Source of the DNA: Novipirellula aureliae
Lineage (GTDB): Bacteria; Planctomycetota; Planctomycetia; Pirellulales; Pirellulaceae
Reading direction: 5' to 3'
Length of the DNA stretch: 64,000 nt
NCBI RefSeq assembly: GCF_007860185.1
Contig: NZ_SJPY01000002.1
Span: 589,775-653,774 of the forward strand
Both the position numbers and the translations under genes were made by a program. The notes under the pieces are model-generated. The model was not told the origin of the DNA. It saw nothing but the letters and a program-made list of their open reading frames with translations, and ran no database searches. Shown here one piece after another: positions 20,224 to 27,954 of this stretch; the first letter of the stretch is position 1, and every line of letters starts with the position of its first letter.

Positions 20224-21412
20224 GGCTCTTCAGAAGAATTAGTGGGTTGATTTATGATTTGCGCGACTTGTTTGGTTCGTACGATTGTCGATTGGTCAGC
20301 CGTAAGCAAACACTCTCTCGGGGCTCCGCAGAATGGGGCCGCCCCTTTTTCTATTTTTTGAATGCATCAGGCTGGCAAAGTGATTATTGGTATTGGTGAC
20401 TAAACCTGCCAATCAACCAAGAGCCAACCCGATGCAACTAAAGACTACCTTCAATCGCGTGACAAACTACAAGCCTTTTGTTGTCGATCGAGTTCAATTC
20501 TCTGAAAATGATATTGAATTATGGATTGAAGTCACAATGCGTCCTCGTGAAAACGGACTCGCTCGGTGCTCTGGCTGTGGCATGCGGTGCGGCGGCTATG
20601 ACACGATGCCACAGCCGCGTCGGTTTGACTTTATTCCGTTGTGGATGATTCCCGTCGTGCTAATTTACACCATGCGACGAGTCAATTGTCCAACGTGTGG
20701 GGTGAAAGTGGAGTACGTTCCTTGGGCAGATGGGAAAAGTCCTTTGACAGCAGAATTGAGATGGTTCCTGGCCGGATGGGCTCGTCGGATGAGCTGGAAG
20801 GAGGTGTCGAGTTGTTTTGGGATGTGTTGGGAGTATGTCTACAACTCGGTAGAACATGCTGTTTCCTGGGGAAAAAAGCATCGCGACCTTTCAGGGATCG
20901 AGTCGATTGGGGTGGATGAGGTCCAGTGGAAAAAGGGGCATAAGTACCAAACGTTGGTTTACCAAATCGATGAAGGGCGAAAACGTTTGCTGTGGGTTGG
21001 TCCCGACCGGACCCCCAAGACTCTACTTCGTTTCTTTCGTTTTCTTGGCAAAGATCGCTACTCCCAGATTCAATTTGTTTGCAGCGATTTGTGGCAGGCT
21101 TACGTGAAAGTTATCGCCAAGAAAGTGCCTGACGCGATTCATGTTCTGGACCGCTTTCATGTGATGCAAAAAATGAGCAAGGCAATCGACAAGGTCCGCG
21201 CTGCGGAAGTCAAACAACTCAAAGCAGACGGTTTTGAAGCAATGCTTAAGGGCTGTCGCTGGGTACTCCTGAAGCGGCCCGAGAACATGACAGAAAAGCA
21301 AACGATCAAACTCGATGAGTTGCTGCAGTACAACCTACGAAGCGTTCGCAGTCACTTGATGAAAGAAGACTTCCAACAATTCGGGGAATACACTTATGTC
21401 CCAAGACCGTGA
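20224..21412 (+). mobile_element. ISL3-family insertion sequence, right part missing
   Basis: The GGCTCTTC sequence immediately after the tmRNA terminator T-run resembles ISL3-type inverted-repeat starts and is my proposed left end. The element carries a transposase gene whose 3' part is lost, and I find no inverted copy of the left end downstream. The right boundary of the IS-derived sequence is near 21385-21412. A GC-rich palindrome (about 20320-20345) lies in its leader region. Confidence 0.6.
20432..21412 (+). CDS. ISL3-family DDE transposase, C-terminally truncated
   Basis: 326 residues from ATG 20432 (MQLKTTFNRV); an earlier in-frame start at 20387 is less likely. Two CxxC zinc-finger pairs (CSGCGMRCGGY and CPTCGVKV) lie near the N-terminus, as in ISL3 transposases. 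The first catalytic Asp is in SIGVDEVQWKKG and the second in VCSDLWQAY. Similarity ends at DFQQF, after which the protein stops within ten foreign residues, so the C-terminal part with the catalytic Glu is missing. Complete family members are about 400 residues or longer. Almost certainly inactive. Confidence 0.8.
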   Translation: MQLKTTFNRVTNYKPFVVDRVQFSENDIELWIEVTMRPRENGLARCSGCGMRCGGYDTMPQPRRFDFIPLWMIPVVLIYTMRRVNCPTCGVKVEYVPWADGKSPLTAELRWFLAGWARRMSWKEVSSCFGMCWEYVYNSVEHAVSWGKKHRDLSGIESIGVDEVQWKKGHKYQTLVYQIDEGRKRLLWVGPDRTPKTLLRFFRFLGKDRYSQIQFVCSDLWQAYVKVIAKKVPDAIHVLDRFHVMQKMSKAIDKVRAAEVKQLKADGFEAMLKGCRWVLLKRPENMTEKQTIKLDELLQYNLRSVRSHLMKEDFQQFGEYTYVPRP

Positions 21413-21433
21413 TTGGTCTTGCCTGCCGGTTCT

Positions 21434-21556
21434 CTATTGGTCGTATTCTTCAGCCAGTTTCTCGAAACTGCCAACATTAAACAGCGACAACATCCACTGA
21501 TTCAGGACTAGTGTCTCGTCGAATCGGAGTGGTGCGTTCTTCTTCTTTGCTGCTCT
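21434..21556 (-). pseudogene. N-terminal remnant of a larger protein, possibly a restriction/helicase-type enzyme
   Basis: The minus-strand frame reads AAKKKNAPLRFDETLVLNQW..FNVGSFEKLAEEYDQ and then stops. Composition and rhythm look like the beginning of a real protein and remind me of N-termini of large helicase-type defence proteins, but I cannot name the family firmly. No good start codon remains upstream, and the sequence breaks off near 21440 close to the truncated insertion sequence. It lies directly behind the DUF3307 gene on the same strand. Confidence 0.4.
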
Positions 21557-21569
21557 GTTCTTTACTATT

Positions 21570-22673
21570 TCATTTGTCTTCTCTATCTGCATTTTTTTCA
21601 TCATCATCGTTTGCAGCTTCATCCGCTTCTTCTTCGTTAGCGTCTTTTGCCGTTTCGTCTTTGTCAGCCGTATCATCGTTCGCTGAAGGTGGGGTGGCTT
21701 GCTGTGGCTCTGTGTCAGTCTGGTTCATTTTGACTGGAGTTGCCGGTTCCGTTGTTGCTGTTGTTGGCAGTAGTGCTGTCGTTGCTGGTGCTATTGACAT
21801 TGATTGTGTTACTGCCGGTGTGGTCATTGGTGGCTGATACTCGATGATGACTCTGGCAGGCTCGGGCTTTTGAGATGTAGCTGGAATCCAATGATCAACG
21901 GACTTCTTGGTAGCCACTGACATTAACAGTGCCCAACCAAAGCTAAGAAACGTCCCAATGATGATGTATTCAGCCAGTTTTCGATGACGAGACTCTTTGA
22001 TCTCACCAAAACGGAGAATTGATTTTGCTGCGATGAGGAAGCCAATGCCTGTTGGATGCCCAATCAGAATAAGGAGCATGGTCAGGAATCGCTCTAGCCA
22101 ACCAATGTACATCCCTCCGTTTGTGAGACCTTCTGTTAAATAGTCACTCTCAGGACTTCCGTTGTCGGTTGCGGGCTTTTCAGATTTCCTAAGTACAATC
22201 TCACTTTCCTTCTCGATCTCTCTTCTGATTGGAACAGTTAGCTTTCCAATCAGGATGCCACCAGCCGGTACTACGACGATATAGCCAGCAATAAGGCATT
22301 GGGTAGCGTAGAACCATGGAAGGTAAGACGACGCAAAGAACTTCGGCCACCATCCATTGGCTGCCACGTCGTGGCAAAAGTAGCTAAGTGCGATCAAAGC
22401 GATGACATGAGCAATCTGGTCAACGACAAAGTACAGCCATTTGTCTTCATTTAGGCTGATCTTGAGTTTGTCAAAAATCAGATGGCTTCCAAAGACTCCC
22501 AACAGAAGGAAAAAGTGAAAGTTACCCAGTAAGATAAAAGACATGATGGTGATGATGCCAACATGGAGCAACAAAATCTTCCATTGTCTTTTGTTATCCA
22601 CCATCTCTTTGTTCTGGAATGGGAAATCCCCTAGGAAATGGGCTGCTATTAATGCAAGTAGTGTTTCTTCCAT
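21570..22673 (-). CDS. DUF3307 membrane protein with long acidic C-terminal tail
   Basis: 367 residues from ATG 22673 (MEETLLALIAAHFLGDFPFQ). The N-terminal ~120 residues match the DUF3307 pattern (AHFLGDFPFQ, H in the second helix, FDKLK). About six to seven hydrophobic helices follow, to residue ~270. The last ~95 residues are Thr/Pro-rich and then strongly acidic, probably disordered. The gene lies downstream of satD on the same strand; SatD and DUF3307 genes are, from memory, often neighbours in other bacteria. Function of DUF3307 is unknown. The start is preferred over an upstream one because the latter would translate hairpin repeats. Confidence 0.75.
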   Translation of the reverse strand: MEETLLALIAAHFLGDFPFQNKEMVDNKRQWKILLLHVGIITIMSFILLGNFHFFLLLGVFGSHLIFDKLKISLNEDKWLYFVVDQIAHVIALIALSYFCHDVAANGWWPKFFASSYLPWFYATQCLIAGYIVVVPAGGILIGKLTVPIRREIEKESEIVLRKSEKPATDNGSPESDYLTEGLTNGGMYIGWLERFLTMLLILIGHPTGIGFLIAAKSILRFGEIKESRHRKLAEYIIIGTFLSFGWALLMSVATKKSVDHWIPATSQKPEPARVIIEYQPPMTTPAVTQSMSIAPATTALLPTTATTEPATPVKMNQTDTEPQQATPPSANDDTADKDETAKDANEEEADEAANDDDEKNADREDK

Positions 22674-22678
22674 ATTAT

Positions 22679-22900
22679 TCAAGACAACCTTTTTTGGTTG
22701 TCTCGTACCAGACAACCTTTTTTGGTTGTCATGGCTTGGAACACCACTTCAGGTTGTATTATCCAAGTTGGTGACTTCTGAGTATTTTTCGTTTGAATAC
22801 AACTGAATTGAACCACCTGATCGAATGGAAGCAATTCGGGTTGCATGGCACTAGGCAACCGTTTTGGGTTGCAAGCATGGCTTAGTTCTATTTCCATCAT
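22679..22900 (-). CDS. Possible 73-residue protein between satD and DUF3307
   Basis: Its ATG overlaps the satD stop in an ATGA arrangement and the frame stays open to a TGA just before the DUF3307 start, which suits translational coupling. Against it, the frame runs through three hairpin repeats that could be structural rather than coding, and I recognise no family. The peptide has no clear membrane segment. I rate it as uncertain. Confidence 0.25.
   Translation of the reverse strand: MMEIELSHACNPKRLPSAMQPELLPFDQVVQFSCIQTKNTQKSPTWIIQPEVVFQAMTTKKGCLVRDNQKRLS
22682..22730. repeat. Two tandem hairpins with six-base loops (T6 on +, A6 on -)
   Basis: GACAACC-TTTTTT-GGTTGTC occurs at 22683-22702 and again at 22711-22730, a period of 28 bp. 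A related hairpin (GCAACC-GTTTTG-GGTTGC) lies at 22855-22872. In the mRNA of the minus-strand genes they form hairpins with A-rich loops between satD and the DUF3307 gene. Confidence 0.8.
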
Positions 22901-23583
22901 TTCTTACCTGCCCTGCTTCCAATTGCAGTTTTCCAATCTGTCTTTTCAAACATTCGGATTGCATTACGAAGAGCATTCCAATTGGCACCATCCAATGCCT
23001 TAGTCACGGCCTGCTTTGTTATCTCTGGCTCTACCTTGCTTGCCATCTCTTCGTGGGTGAAGTCTTTCGGATTCAAAGCCAATGTAATGATCGATGCTTG
23101 CCTCGCAGTCCAGCCCGACACAACGACATCACAAAGTTGTCCGACAACAGGAAGCCAATCTGAAAGTAAGCCAGTGGAACCGGGGGACTTGATTGTGAGG
23201 TTGGAATATTGGTTCATCTCATCGAGGGCATGACCAGACAACACAAAAGCTTCACCCGTGGACAGTGAAACTCGTTTCGTAGAGATGCTGTCCACACGAC
23301 CAATTCCAATAGAAAGTCGTGTGTCTGCCATTCCCTGTGCAATCAGACCAGCACGAAGCAGAACACCAACCCTGAGTGCCATGGATGCGTCTGATAGCAA
23401 CAACTGCCAAGCATCTCCTCGAAAAAACTCCACATTGCCTTTGACAACACCCCGTTTCCATTTCTTGGCAACATCAACCCAGTCATGCAAACACTCACGA
23501 ACTGATTCAAAGTCACCAGTATCAAGTAACGTTGACTTAACGATGTCACCAGTGATCACAGAATAAATTTCGGTATCATTCAT
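22897..23583 (-). CDS. SatD-family protein
   Basis: 228 residues from ATG 23583 (MNDTEIYSVITGDIVKST). The N-terminal 'SVITGDIVKS' and the following layout match the SatD family, named after a gene of the Streptococcus mutans secretion and acid tolerance locus; the biochemical role is not established. The middle contains GNVEFFRGDAWQLLL and a stretch LSIGIGRVDSIS, and the C-terminal third looks like a helix-turn-helix (ARQASIITLALNPKDFTHEEMASKVEPEITKQAVTKAL). The longer upstream reading is an out-of-frame translation of the preceding gene remnant. Likely cotranscribed with the DUF3307 gene. Confidence 0.65.
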   Translation of the reverse strand: MNDTEIYSVITGDIVKSTLLDTGDFESVRECLHDWVDVAKKWKRGVVKGNVEFFRGDAWQLLLSDASMALRVGVLLRAGLIAQGMADTRLSIGIGRVDSISTKRVSLSTGEAFVLSGHALDEMNQYSNLTIKSPGSTGLLSDWLPVVGQLCDVVVSGWTARQASIITLALNPKDFTHEEMASKVEPEITKQAVTKALDGANWNALRNAIRMFEKTDWKTAIGSRAGKK

Positions 23584-23585
23584 GG

Positions 23586-23744
23586 TTAAACGTCCTCCAC
23601 GTCGAACACGAGGTATTGGAATTCTTCTTGGATCAGGCGGACTTTCCAAGTTTGGTCGAGGCGACGTAGGTTCTCGATGTTGTTGTCGCCGTTGACGCAA
23701 AAGATGCCGTACACCTGCTCTTTGGTGTTGTAGGGGGGTGTCAT
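23586..23744 (-). pseudogene. C-terminal remnant of a large protein, upstream of satD
   Basis: A 52-residue frame (MTPPYNTKEQVYGIFCVNG...LVFDVEDV) ends at TAA 23586, three bases before the satD start. GC content is clearly higher than in satD, like the rest of the chromosome. It reads as the natural end of a longer protein whose beginning is missing; the ATG at 23744 is probably fortuitous. I suspect a restriction or DNA-modification enzyme because of its position behind a MerR-type regulator, but this is a guess. Confidence 0.4.
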
Positions 23745-23780
23745 GAAACAATTTCCAAAGTCATCTTTTGACGAAATTGC

Positions 23781-23990
23781 TCAGCGTTTCTTTGTTGGTC
23801 GAGGTTTCTGTACTTGCGTCAAAAGGGCATCAAGTTCTTCCCGCCTAAACAATCGGTAATCATTGACCGGATGCCGATGTGCCACGATCTTTCCGGCTCT
23901 CTCCCAGTTGCGGAGTGTGTTCGGAGAGACGCCCAAATACTCTGCCGCATCAGAGATTCGCTTAGCTTCGTCACTTGACGGTTCCTTCAT
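23781..23990 (-). CDS. Small MerR/BldC-like helix-turn-helix protein
   Basis: 69 residues from ATG 23990 (MKEPSSDEAKRISDAAEYLG). The pattern AAEYLGVSPNTLRNWERAGKI followed by NDYRLFRREELDALL is the MerR-type winged helix-turn-helix without an effector domain, as in BldC and excisionase-like proteins. It probably acts as a DNA-binding regulator of the downstream genes on the same strand, of which only a C-terminal remnant, satD and DUF3307 remain. The 36 bp between its stop and the remnant include the break. Confidence 0.8.
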   Translation of the reverse strand: MKEPSSDEAKRISDAAEYLGVSPNTLRNWERAGKIVAHRHPVNDYRLFRREELDALLTQVQKPRPTKKR

Positions 23991-24089
23991 TGTGTCGGAA
24001 CATGGTTTATGATTGGCTAACCTTACCAAAATTGTCGTTGTCAGGGAATCATGCAAAGCTCATTTCAGGGTTGACCAAATGGTGTTTCG

Positions 24090-24505
24090 ATGAAAATCCT
24101 TTTCCTCCACGGTCGGCAAAGCGTCGTTGGCGGCGTTAAGCCAACATACATAAAAGATGTGGACACGAAGTCCTCACCCCAAGCCTCGATGACGACGATT
24201 TCGATGCTGCCGTGCGAACCGCTCAGGCCGAGTACGATCAGTACCAACCTGATGTAATTGTTGGTTCATCTCGTGGCGGTGCAGTCGCCATGAACATCGA
24301 CAATGGAAACACCCCACTCGTTTTGCTTTGCCCCGCATGGCGAAACTGGGGCACGGTCACGACCATCAAGCCGAACTCGGTGATCCTTCATTCAAGCCAA
24401 GACGATGTGATCCCGTTTGGCGACTCCGAGGAACTCATCAACAATAGCGGCTTGCCGTCCAGTTGTTTAATGGAAGTGGGTACTCGTTTCATCCGATCTC
24501 CGTAA
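24090..24505 (+). pseudogene. Alpha/beta hydrolase pseudogene (frameshift and lost 3' end)
   Basis: ATG 24090 opens with MKILFLHGRQSVVGGVKPTY; near 24160 the frame shifts by one base to GHEVLTPSLDDDDFDAAVRT and continues through the nucleophile elbow VGSSRGGAVAMN and CPAWRNWGT. Homology ends at MEVGT near 24484, where the gene runs into a truncated DinB gene on the opposite strand; the catalytic His region is lost. Intact relatives are about 170-190 residues. Both the frameshift and the truncation make it non-functional. Confidence 0.7.
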
Positions 24506-24663
24506 ACCGGTTCAAAGTCGGCGATGTGGCAAACGACTTCACGAGTTGACCACTTGCCCGCAATTGGCTTTGCATCGAGTTGCTCTTTGCTCATTCCGGC
24601 AATGGCAGCCTGTAACCGTTTGGGACCATCCAAAGACTCTTCAATTGCTCGTTCGATTTCCAT
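24388..24663 (-). pseudogene. DinB-family protein, N-terminal fragment
   Basis: The minus frame starts [18 protein letters not shown] and continues [19 protein letters not shown], the typical first helices and metal-binding His of a DinB/YfiT-like four-helix protein. After about 60 residues (GDRMKR, near 24484) it changes to unrelated translation of the opposing hydrolase remnant. Full-length relatives are about 150-170 residues, so two thirds are gone. Confidence 0.7.
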
Positions 24664-24705
24664 TTTCCTGTCTCCAATGTAACACGGACCTAACGACTTT
24701 AAAGG

Positions 24706-24978
24706 CTACTGGATCTTTCGCAAAACGAGCTTGATCGAGATCCATGGGATTAGAAAAAAGATGAAGATGCCAAGCTTCAACAATCCCATTCCACAGTAGA
24801 AGATCAATTCAAGTTCGTGTTTGCTCAGCCCGGTGATTGGACCATGAAGCTTGAACATGAACTCGCCCATCAATTGGGTTGTACCGAACCCAACGAAGAG
24901 TAGGACAAGACCAAGTATCCAGCATCGCAGCAGTATGCTTGAAAGCGTAGTCAACAAGTCTTTGGTTTGATCGGTCAT
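24706..24978 (-). CDS. DUF6868 small membrane protein
   Basis: 90 residues from ATG 24978, preceded by AAAGGG as ribosome binding site. Two hydrophobic helices (residues ~12-38 and ~63-85) flank the segment FMFKLHGPITGLSKHELELIFYCGM, which has the Leu-His-Gly and Tyr-x-Gly-Met pattern of the DUF6868 family. Function unknown. Its start overlaps the stop of an upstream remnant (ATGA). Confidence 0.7.
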   Translation of the reverse strand: MTDQTKDLLTTLSSILLRCWILGLVLLFVGFGTTQLMGEFMFKLHGPITGLSKHELELIFYCGMGLLKLGIFIFFLIPWISIKLVLRKIQ

Positions 24979-25118
24979 TTGGGACACCCTTTCCTAAACT
25001 CAACCACAATCACGTCCAGTTTGGATACCAGTTTAGCTAATTCGTCGATCATAATCTCTTTAAATTTCCTCTGGCTAAAACTACCTGATCTGGCACCGAT
25101 CAATGGGAAGCAATTGAC
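24975..25118 (-). pseudogene. C-terminal remnant of an unidentified protein
   Basis: The frame reading [32 protein letters not shown] ends in a TGA that overlaps the DUF6868 start. It looks like the natural end of a longer gene and abuts the NUDIX fragment at about 25118-25124. Family not recognised. Confidence 0.35.
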
Positions 25119-25123
25119 TGAAA

Positions 25124-25225
25124 TCCATCTGCACGTTCTTTGACAAGCAAGATCTGGTCATCACGAAAAATGGCACCACGCACATCTACTTTTGGAGTGG
25201 CGTATGCTGATTTGCGGTCACGATT
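25124..25225 (-). pseudogene. NUDIX hydrolase internal fragment
   Basis: The minus frame contains [20 protein letters not shown] followed by LLVKERADG, the classic first strands of NUDIX hydrolases. Neither the preceding N-terminal region nor the NUDIX box (GX5EX7REUXEEXGU) is present: upstream it is joined to the end of the PH-like gene and downstream to an unrelated remnant. Confidence 0.7.
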
Positions 25226-25706
25226 GGTGTCGTTTGCTGTGATGTTCATTTCGATTGAGGTCTTCGAGCCGAGATTGCACAAAATCCGCAAGATTACCAG
25301 GATCGTCCGTGCCAACACGCAAGATACTTTTTCGTAGTTTCAAAACCACACAATCTCGCCCCCACAAATTCCAGACCCAACCTCCTCTGAGGCTCATGTG
25401 AATGCCCCAGCCATCAAGGATCGTCGTTCGTCCTATTTCGACGCTTTCGATCTCCGAATAGGGGACTGTTCGACGAAACAAGGGTAATGGGCCAAAACTT
25501 ATCGATAGTTGGTCCCCTTCATCTTCGACCTCTAGGTGATGAAACGAGGCTGCCAAAAAGAACATCAATATCCCGATGAACGGGAACATCCACTGAATCA
25601 CCGGCTCATTGCGAAACCCCCAACTCAGGATCAAGAACATGACGCCAAGTGCATAGAGCAAAAAACATAAGGGCGATCGCTGCGTGTGATTGTAAGTGCC
25701 ATTCAT
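25218..25706 (-). CDS. Membrane protein with PH-like domain
   Basis: 162 residues from ATG 25706. Two hydrophobic helices (about 13-30 and 36-52) are followed by a beta-rich segment ([29 protein letters not shown]...[25 protein letters not shown]) that has the pattern of bacterial PH-like domains with a short N-terminal membrane anchor. The natural protein probably ends around SRLED; the last dozen residues come from the joined NUDIX fragment. Role unknown. Confidence 0.6.
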   Translation of the reverse strand: MNGTYNHTQRSPLCFLLYALGVMFLILSWGFRNEPVIQWMFPFIGILMFFLAASFHHLEVEDEGDQLSISFGPLPLFRRTVPYSEIESVEIGRTTILDGWGIHMSLRGGWVWNLWGRDCVVLKLRKSILRVGTDDPGNLADFVQSRLEDLNRNEHHSKRHQS

Positions 25707-25755
25707 CGATTGGGATGCCTTAATACGCTTGCTGCTCTTTGTTGATCCAATAATA

Positions 25756-27081
25756 CTACTCTAGCGGATTGGATACTCTTCCTAGAAACATAATCGCCTG
25801 CGTCCGGTTGTCACGAATCATGAAGACAAACGGATGATCCGCTCGGAACACGGGTGGTTGTTTCGGTTCTTCTTCCATTGCAGCTGCCAGTTTCATCACA
25901 ATTCCAGTCGCCGCAGCCGCCTCGGTCCCTTGCTCATTCACGTCAACAAAGGCTTTGTGAATCACTGCTGAAATAAACAGATCCCTTCCACCGGTCATGC
26001 CAGAGAAGTCGGCGGCGTCTGGATCAAATGCTGACTTCATCCCCATGGTCTCAAGCGTGCTGCTCATTTCGAATTGAGATGTTGTTTTGAACTTTGGCAA
26101 AAAAACTCGCACTTCGTCTTCATCCCTGACACTCGCCATCCACCGCTGCAAATTGGGGGAACTCAGTTTCGCTTCAAGGTCGGCAAGACCATCGACTTCC
26201 TTTGGAAGCAACACGACCATCGACAGGCTGCCATCACCATAAGGCAATTCGAGGATTTGAATGTCATCGACATCGCCATATTGGAACTCATCTACACGGT
26301 GCATCAACGGGGCTTTGATCGTGTCCGTCGCCGTGAGGTGAAAGTCTTCAACTTTAGTGAGTCTTTCCTTAAACGGATCTCTCCAAGTGCCGTAGAAGTA
26401 AACGGCGTTCGTCAGAACGAGTCTGGTGTCCGAAGTGATTGCACCTTTTGGTATGAGATCCGTGATCTTGTTCTCGGTTTGGTCTTCAACCCAGTCGTTG
26501 ATCGTTTGACGAGCGTTCTCACGTTGGGCGAAATTCAATTGAGCAAGTTCCGCATCGTATTGATCACGAGTAACTCTCAAGAAATCGGGCTGAAATTCGA
26601 AGCTTTCCTTGCCCCACAAGCGATTCGCCAAATTCAGCTTTATTCCTTTGCTAGGGTCGGGTGACCTCCAAAAATCTTGCAACGTCTTCATCCCCTCATG
26701 CAGTCGTTCATTGGGCATTTGGATGTGCAGCGTATTCGCCATTTCAGCCTCCGTCTCGCCAGCGGCACCGGCGTAGGTCATCGCTAGGGCGGTCGATATG
26801 CTGCTGGGAGAAAAGAAGAGATTACCTTCCTTGGTTTGCAATTGTTGGTACAAGTCCAAGGCGAATTGGTTGCTACCGTCTGCAATCTCTGACAGGTCAG
26901 CCACGATGTTCAACGGTGGGCGATCATCAGGGTTTGAATGGTAGTTTTGCAAGGCAAGTTCGATCCACTTTAGATGTGCTTCGGCTTCTTTCGCCTCCGC
27001 TTCTTTCTTACGAGCTTCTTCAGATTGATTGCAGCCAAAGCAAAACACAGTAAACAAAATGCAGATTGTCCACGCACGCAT
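25756..27081 (-). CDS. Serpin (serine protease inhibitor), probable lipoprotein
   Basis: 441 residues. The first 17 form a hydrophobic signal ending FCFGC, an imperfect lipobox, followed by a charged helix and then a complete serpin fold: NLFFSPSSISTALAMTYAGA, NDWVEDQTENKI, LVLTNAVYFYGTWRDPF, the hinge EQGTEAAAATG and the C-terminal FRADHPFVFMIRDN. The Ala-rich hinge is that of inhibitory serpins; the scissile bond lies downstream in the exposed loop (IVMKLAAAMEEEP). It would trap a serine or cysteine protease at the cell surface. Length matches the family and the gene is intact, which stands out among its broken neighbours. Confidence 0.9.
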   Translation of the reverse strand: MRAWTICILFTVFCFGCNQSEEARKKEAEAKEAEAHLKWIELALQNYHSNPDDRPPLNIVADLSEIADGSNQFALDLYQQLQTKEGNLFFSPSSISTALAMTYAGAAGETEAEMANTLHIQMPNERLHEGMKTLQDFWRSPDPSKGIKLNLANRLWGKESFEFQPDFLRVTRDQYDAELAQLNFAQRENARQTINDWVEDQTENKITDLIPKGAITSDTRLVLTNAVYFYGTWRDPFKERLTKVEDFHLTATDTIKAPLMHRVDEFQYGDVDDIQILELPYGDGSLSMVVLLPKEVDGLADLEAKLSSPNLQRWMASVRDEDEVRVFLPKFKTTSQFEMSSTLETMGMKSAFDPDAADFSGMTGGRDLFISAVIHKAFVDVNEQGTEAAAATGIVMKLAAAMEEEPKQPPVFRADHPFVFMIRDNRTQAIMFLGRVSNPLE

Positions 27082-27108
27082 TGCTAGTCCTTTTTGTAAA
27101 ATAATATT

Positions 27109-27288
27109 CTAGTCATTGTCTGTCGTCGGGCGTGGAAATGCAAATGGGCAGACTGCTAAGTTAACAATCGCTATCATGGTTGAAACATGAAGCGGGATTA
27201 GCCACATGAGAAGCCCTATCACTATTTGCCAAGTAGTTACCGCTGTTCTTGTGGTAGATTGCTGCGAATTCGGGATTGATTGTGTCAT
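27109..27288 (-). CDS. Small membrane protein, 59 residues
   Basis: ATG 27288 to TAG 27109 encodes MTQSIPNSQQ..TTWQIVIGLLMWLIPLHVSTMIAIVNLAV..., with one long or two short hydrophobic helices (about residues 20-50). It sits upstream of the serpin gene on the same strand, 27 bp away, and may share its transcript. No family recognised; only weak ribosome-binding signal (GAAAG). Confidence 0.45.
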   Translation of the reverse strand: MTQSIPNSQQSTTRTAVTTWQIVIGLLMWLIPLHVSTMIAIVNLAVCPFAFPRPTTDND

Positions 27289-27328
27289 TTGTGATCTTTC
27301 AAACTGCTAGTGTAGAAAAGGATTCGAG

Positions 27329-27943
27329 GTGGGCCTCTACTCAAAATTGATTTTTCCAAGCTTATACGACTGCGTGATGGACAAGCCCTACTGGGCGAAA
27401 TATCGACAAGAGCAACTTGCCAGTGTTGACGGTGAGATTCTGGAGATCGGGGTGGGGACGGGATTGAACCTGAAGTATTACCCTGAGCATATCCGCCGAA
27501 TCGTTACCGTCGATCCCAATCTGGGGATGAACAAACAATTCCGACGTCGCATCGACCAAAGCGGTATGGAAGTGGATATGCGAGTCATCAGCAGTGAGCT
27601 GCTTCCGTTCGACGACGGTTCGTTTGATTGTGTCGTCACCACGCTCACGTTGTGCAGTATCCCTGATGTGAAGCAAGCAATGGCCGAATTGTTTCGAGTG
27701 CTGAAACCTGGTGGTCGCATCCTATTCTTGGAACATGGCATCAGCCCCGACCAAAAGGTATCACGATGGCAAAGACGGCTGAATGGACTTCAGCGATTTT
27801 TCGGCGATGGTTGCACGTTGACGCTCGATGTGCCTGAACTGTTCTCGACTCAACCATTTACGTCCGTCGAGATCGACAGTTTCTATATGGCCCAAACGCC
27901 AAAGATCCATGGGTTTATGTACCGTGGAGTGGCGACAAAGTAA
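27329..27943 (+). CDS. Class I SAM-dependent methyltransferase (UbiE/METTL7-like)
   Basis: 204 residues from GTG 27329, with AGGA upstream. Motif I is EILEIGVGTGLNLKYYP, motif II ends VTVDPN, and the post-motif region FDCVVTTLTLCSIPDVKQAM with LKPGGRILFLEHG is typical for small lipid or small-molecule methyltransferases of the Methyltransf_11 group. Full length. Substrate unknown. It is the only intact plus-strand gene between 24.6 and 29.9 kb. Confidence 0.85.
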   Translation: MGLYSKLIFPSLYDCVMDKPYWAKYRQEQLASVDGEILEIGVGTGLNLKYYPEHIRRIVTVDPNLGMNKQFRRRIDQSGMEVDMRVISSELLPFDDGSFDCVVTTLTLCSIPDVKQAMAELFRVLKPGGRILFLEHGISPDQKVSRWQRRLNGLQRFFGDGCTLTLDVPELFSTQPFTSVEIDSFYMAQTPKIHGFMYRGVATK

Positions 27944-27954
27944 TCGTGAGTCCG

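Noticed and set aside
24065-24247. Minus-strand frame opposite the hydrolase pseudogene
   Set aside because: No family features and no start signal; the plus-strand homology explains the region.
26074-26664. Plus-strand 196-residue frame opposite the serpin gene
   Set aside because: Antisense of well-conserved serpin motifs; no start context.
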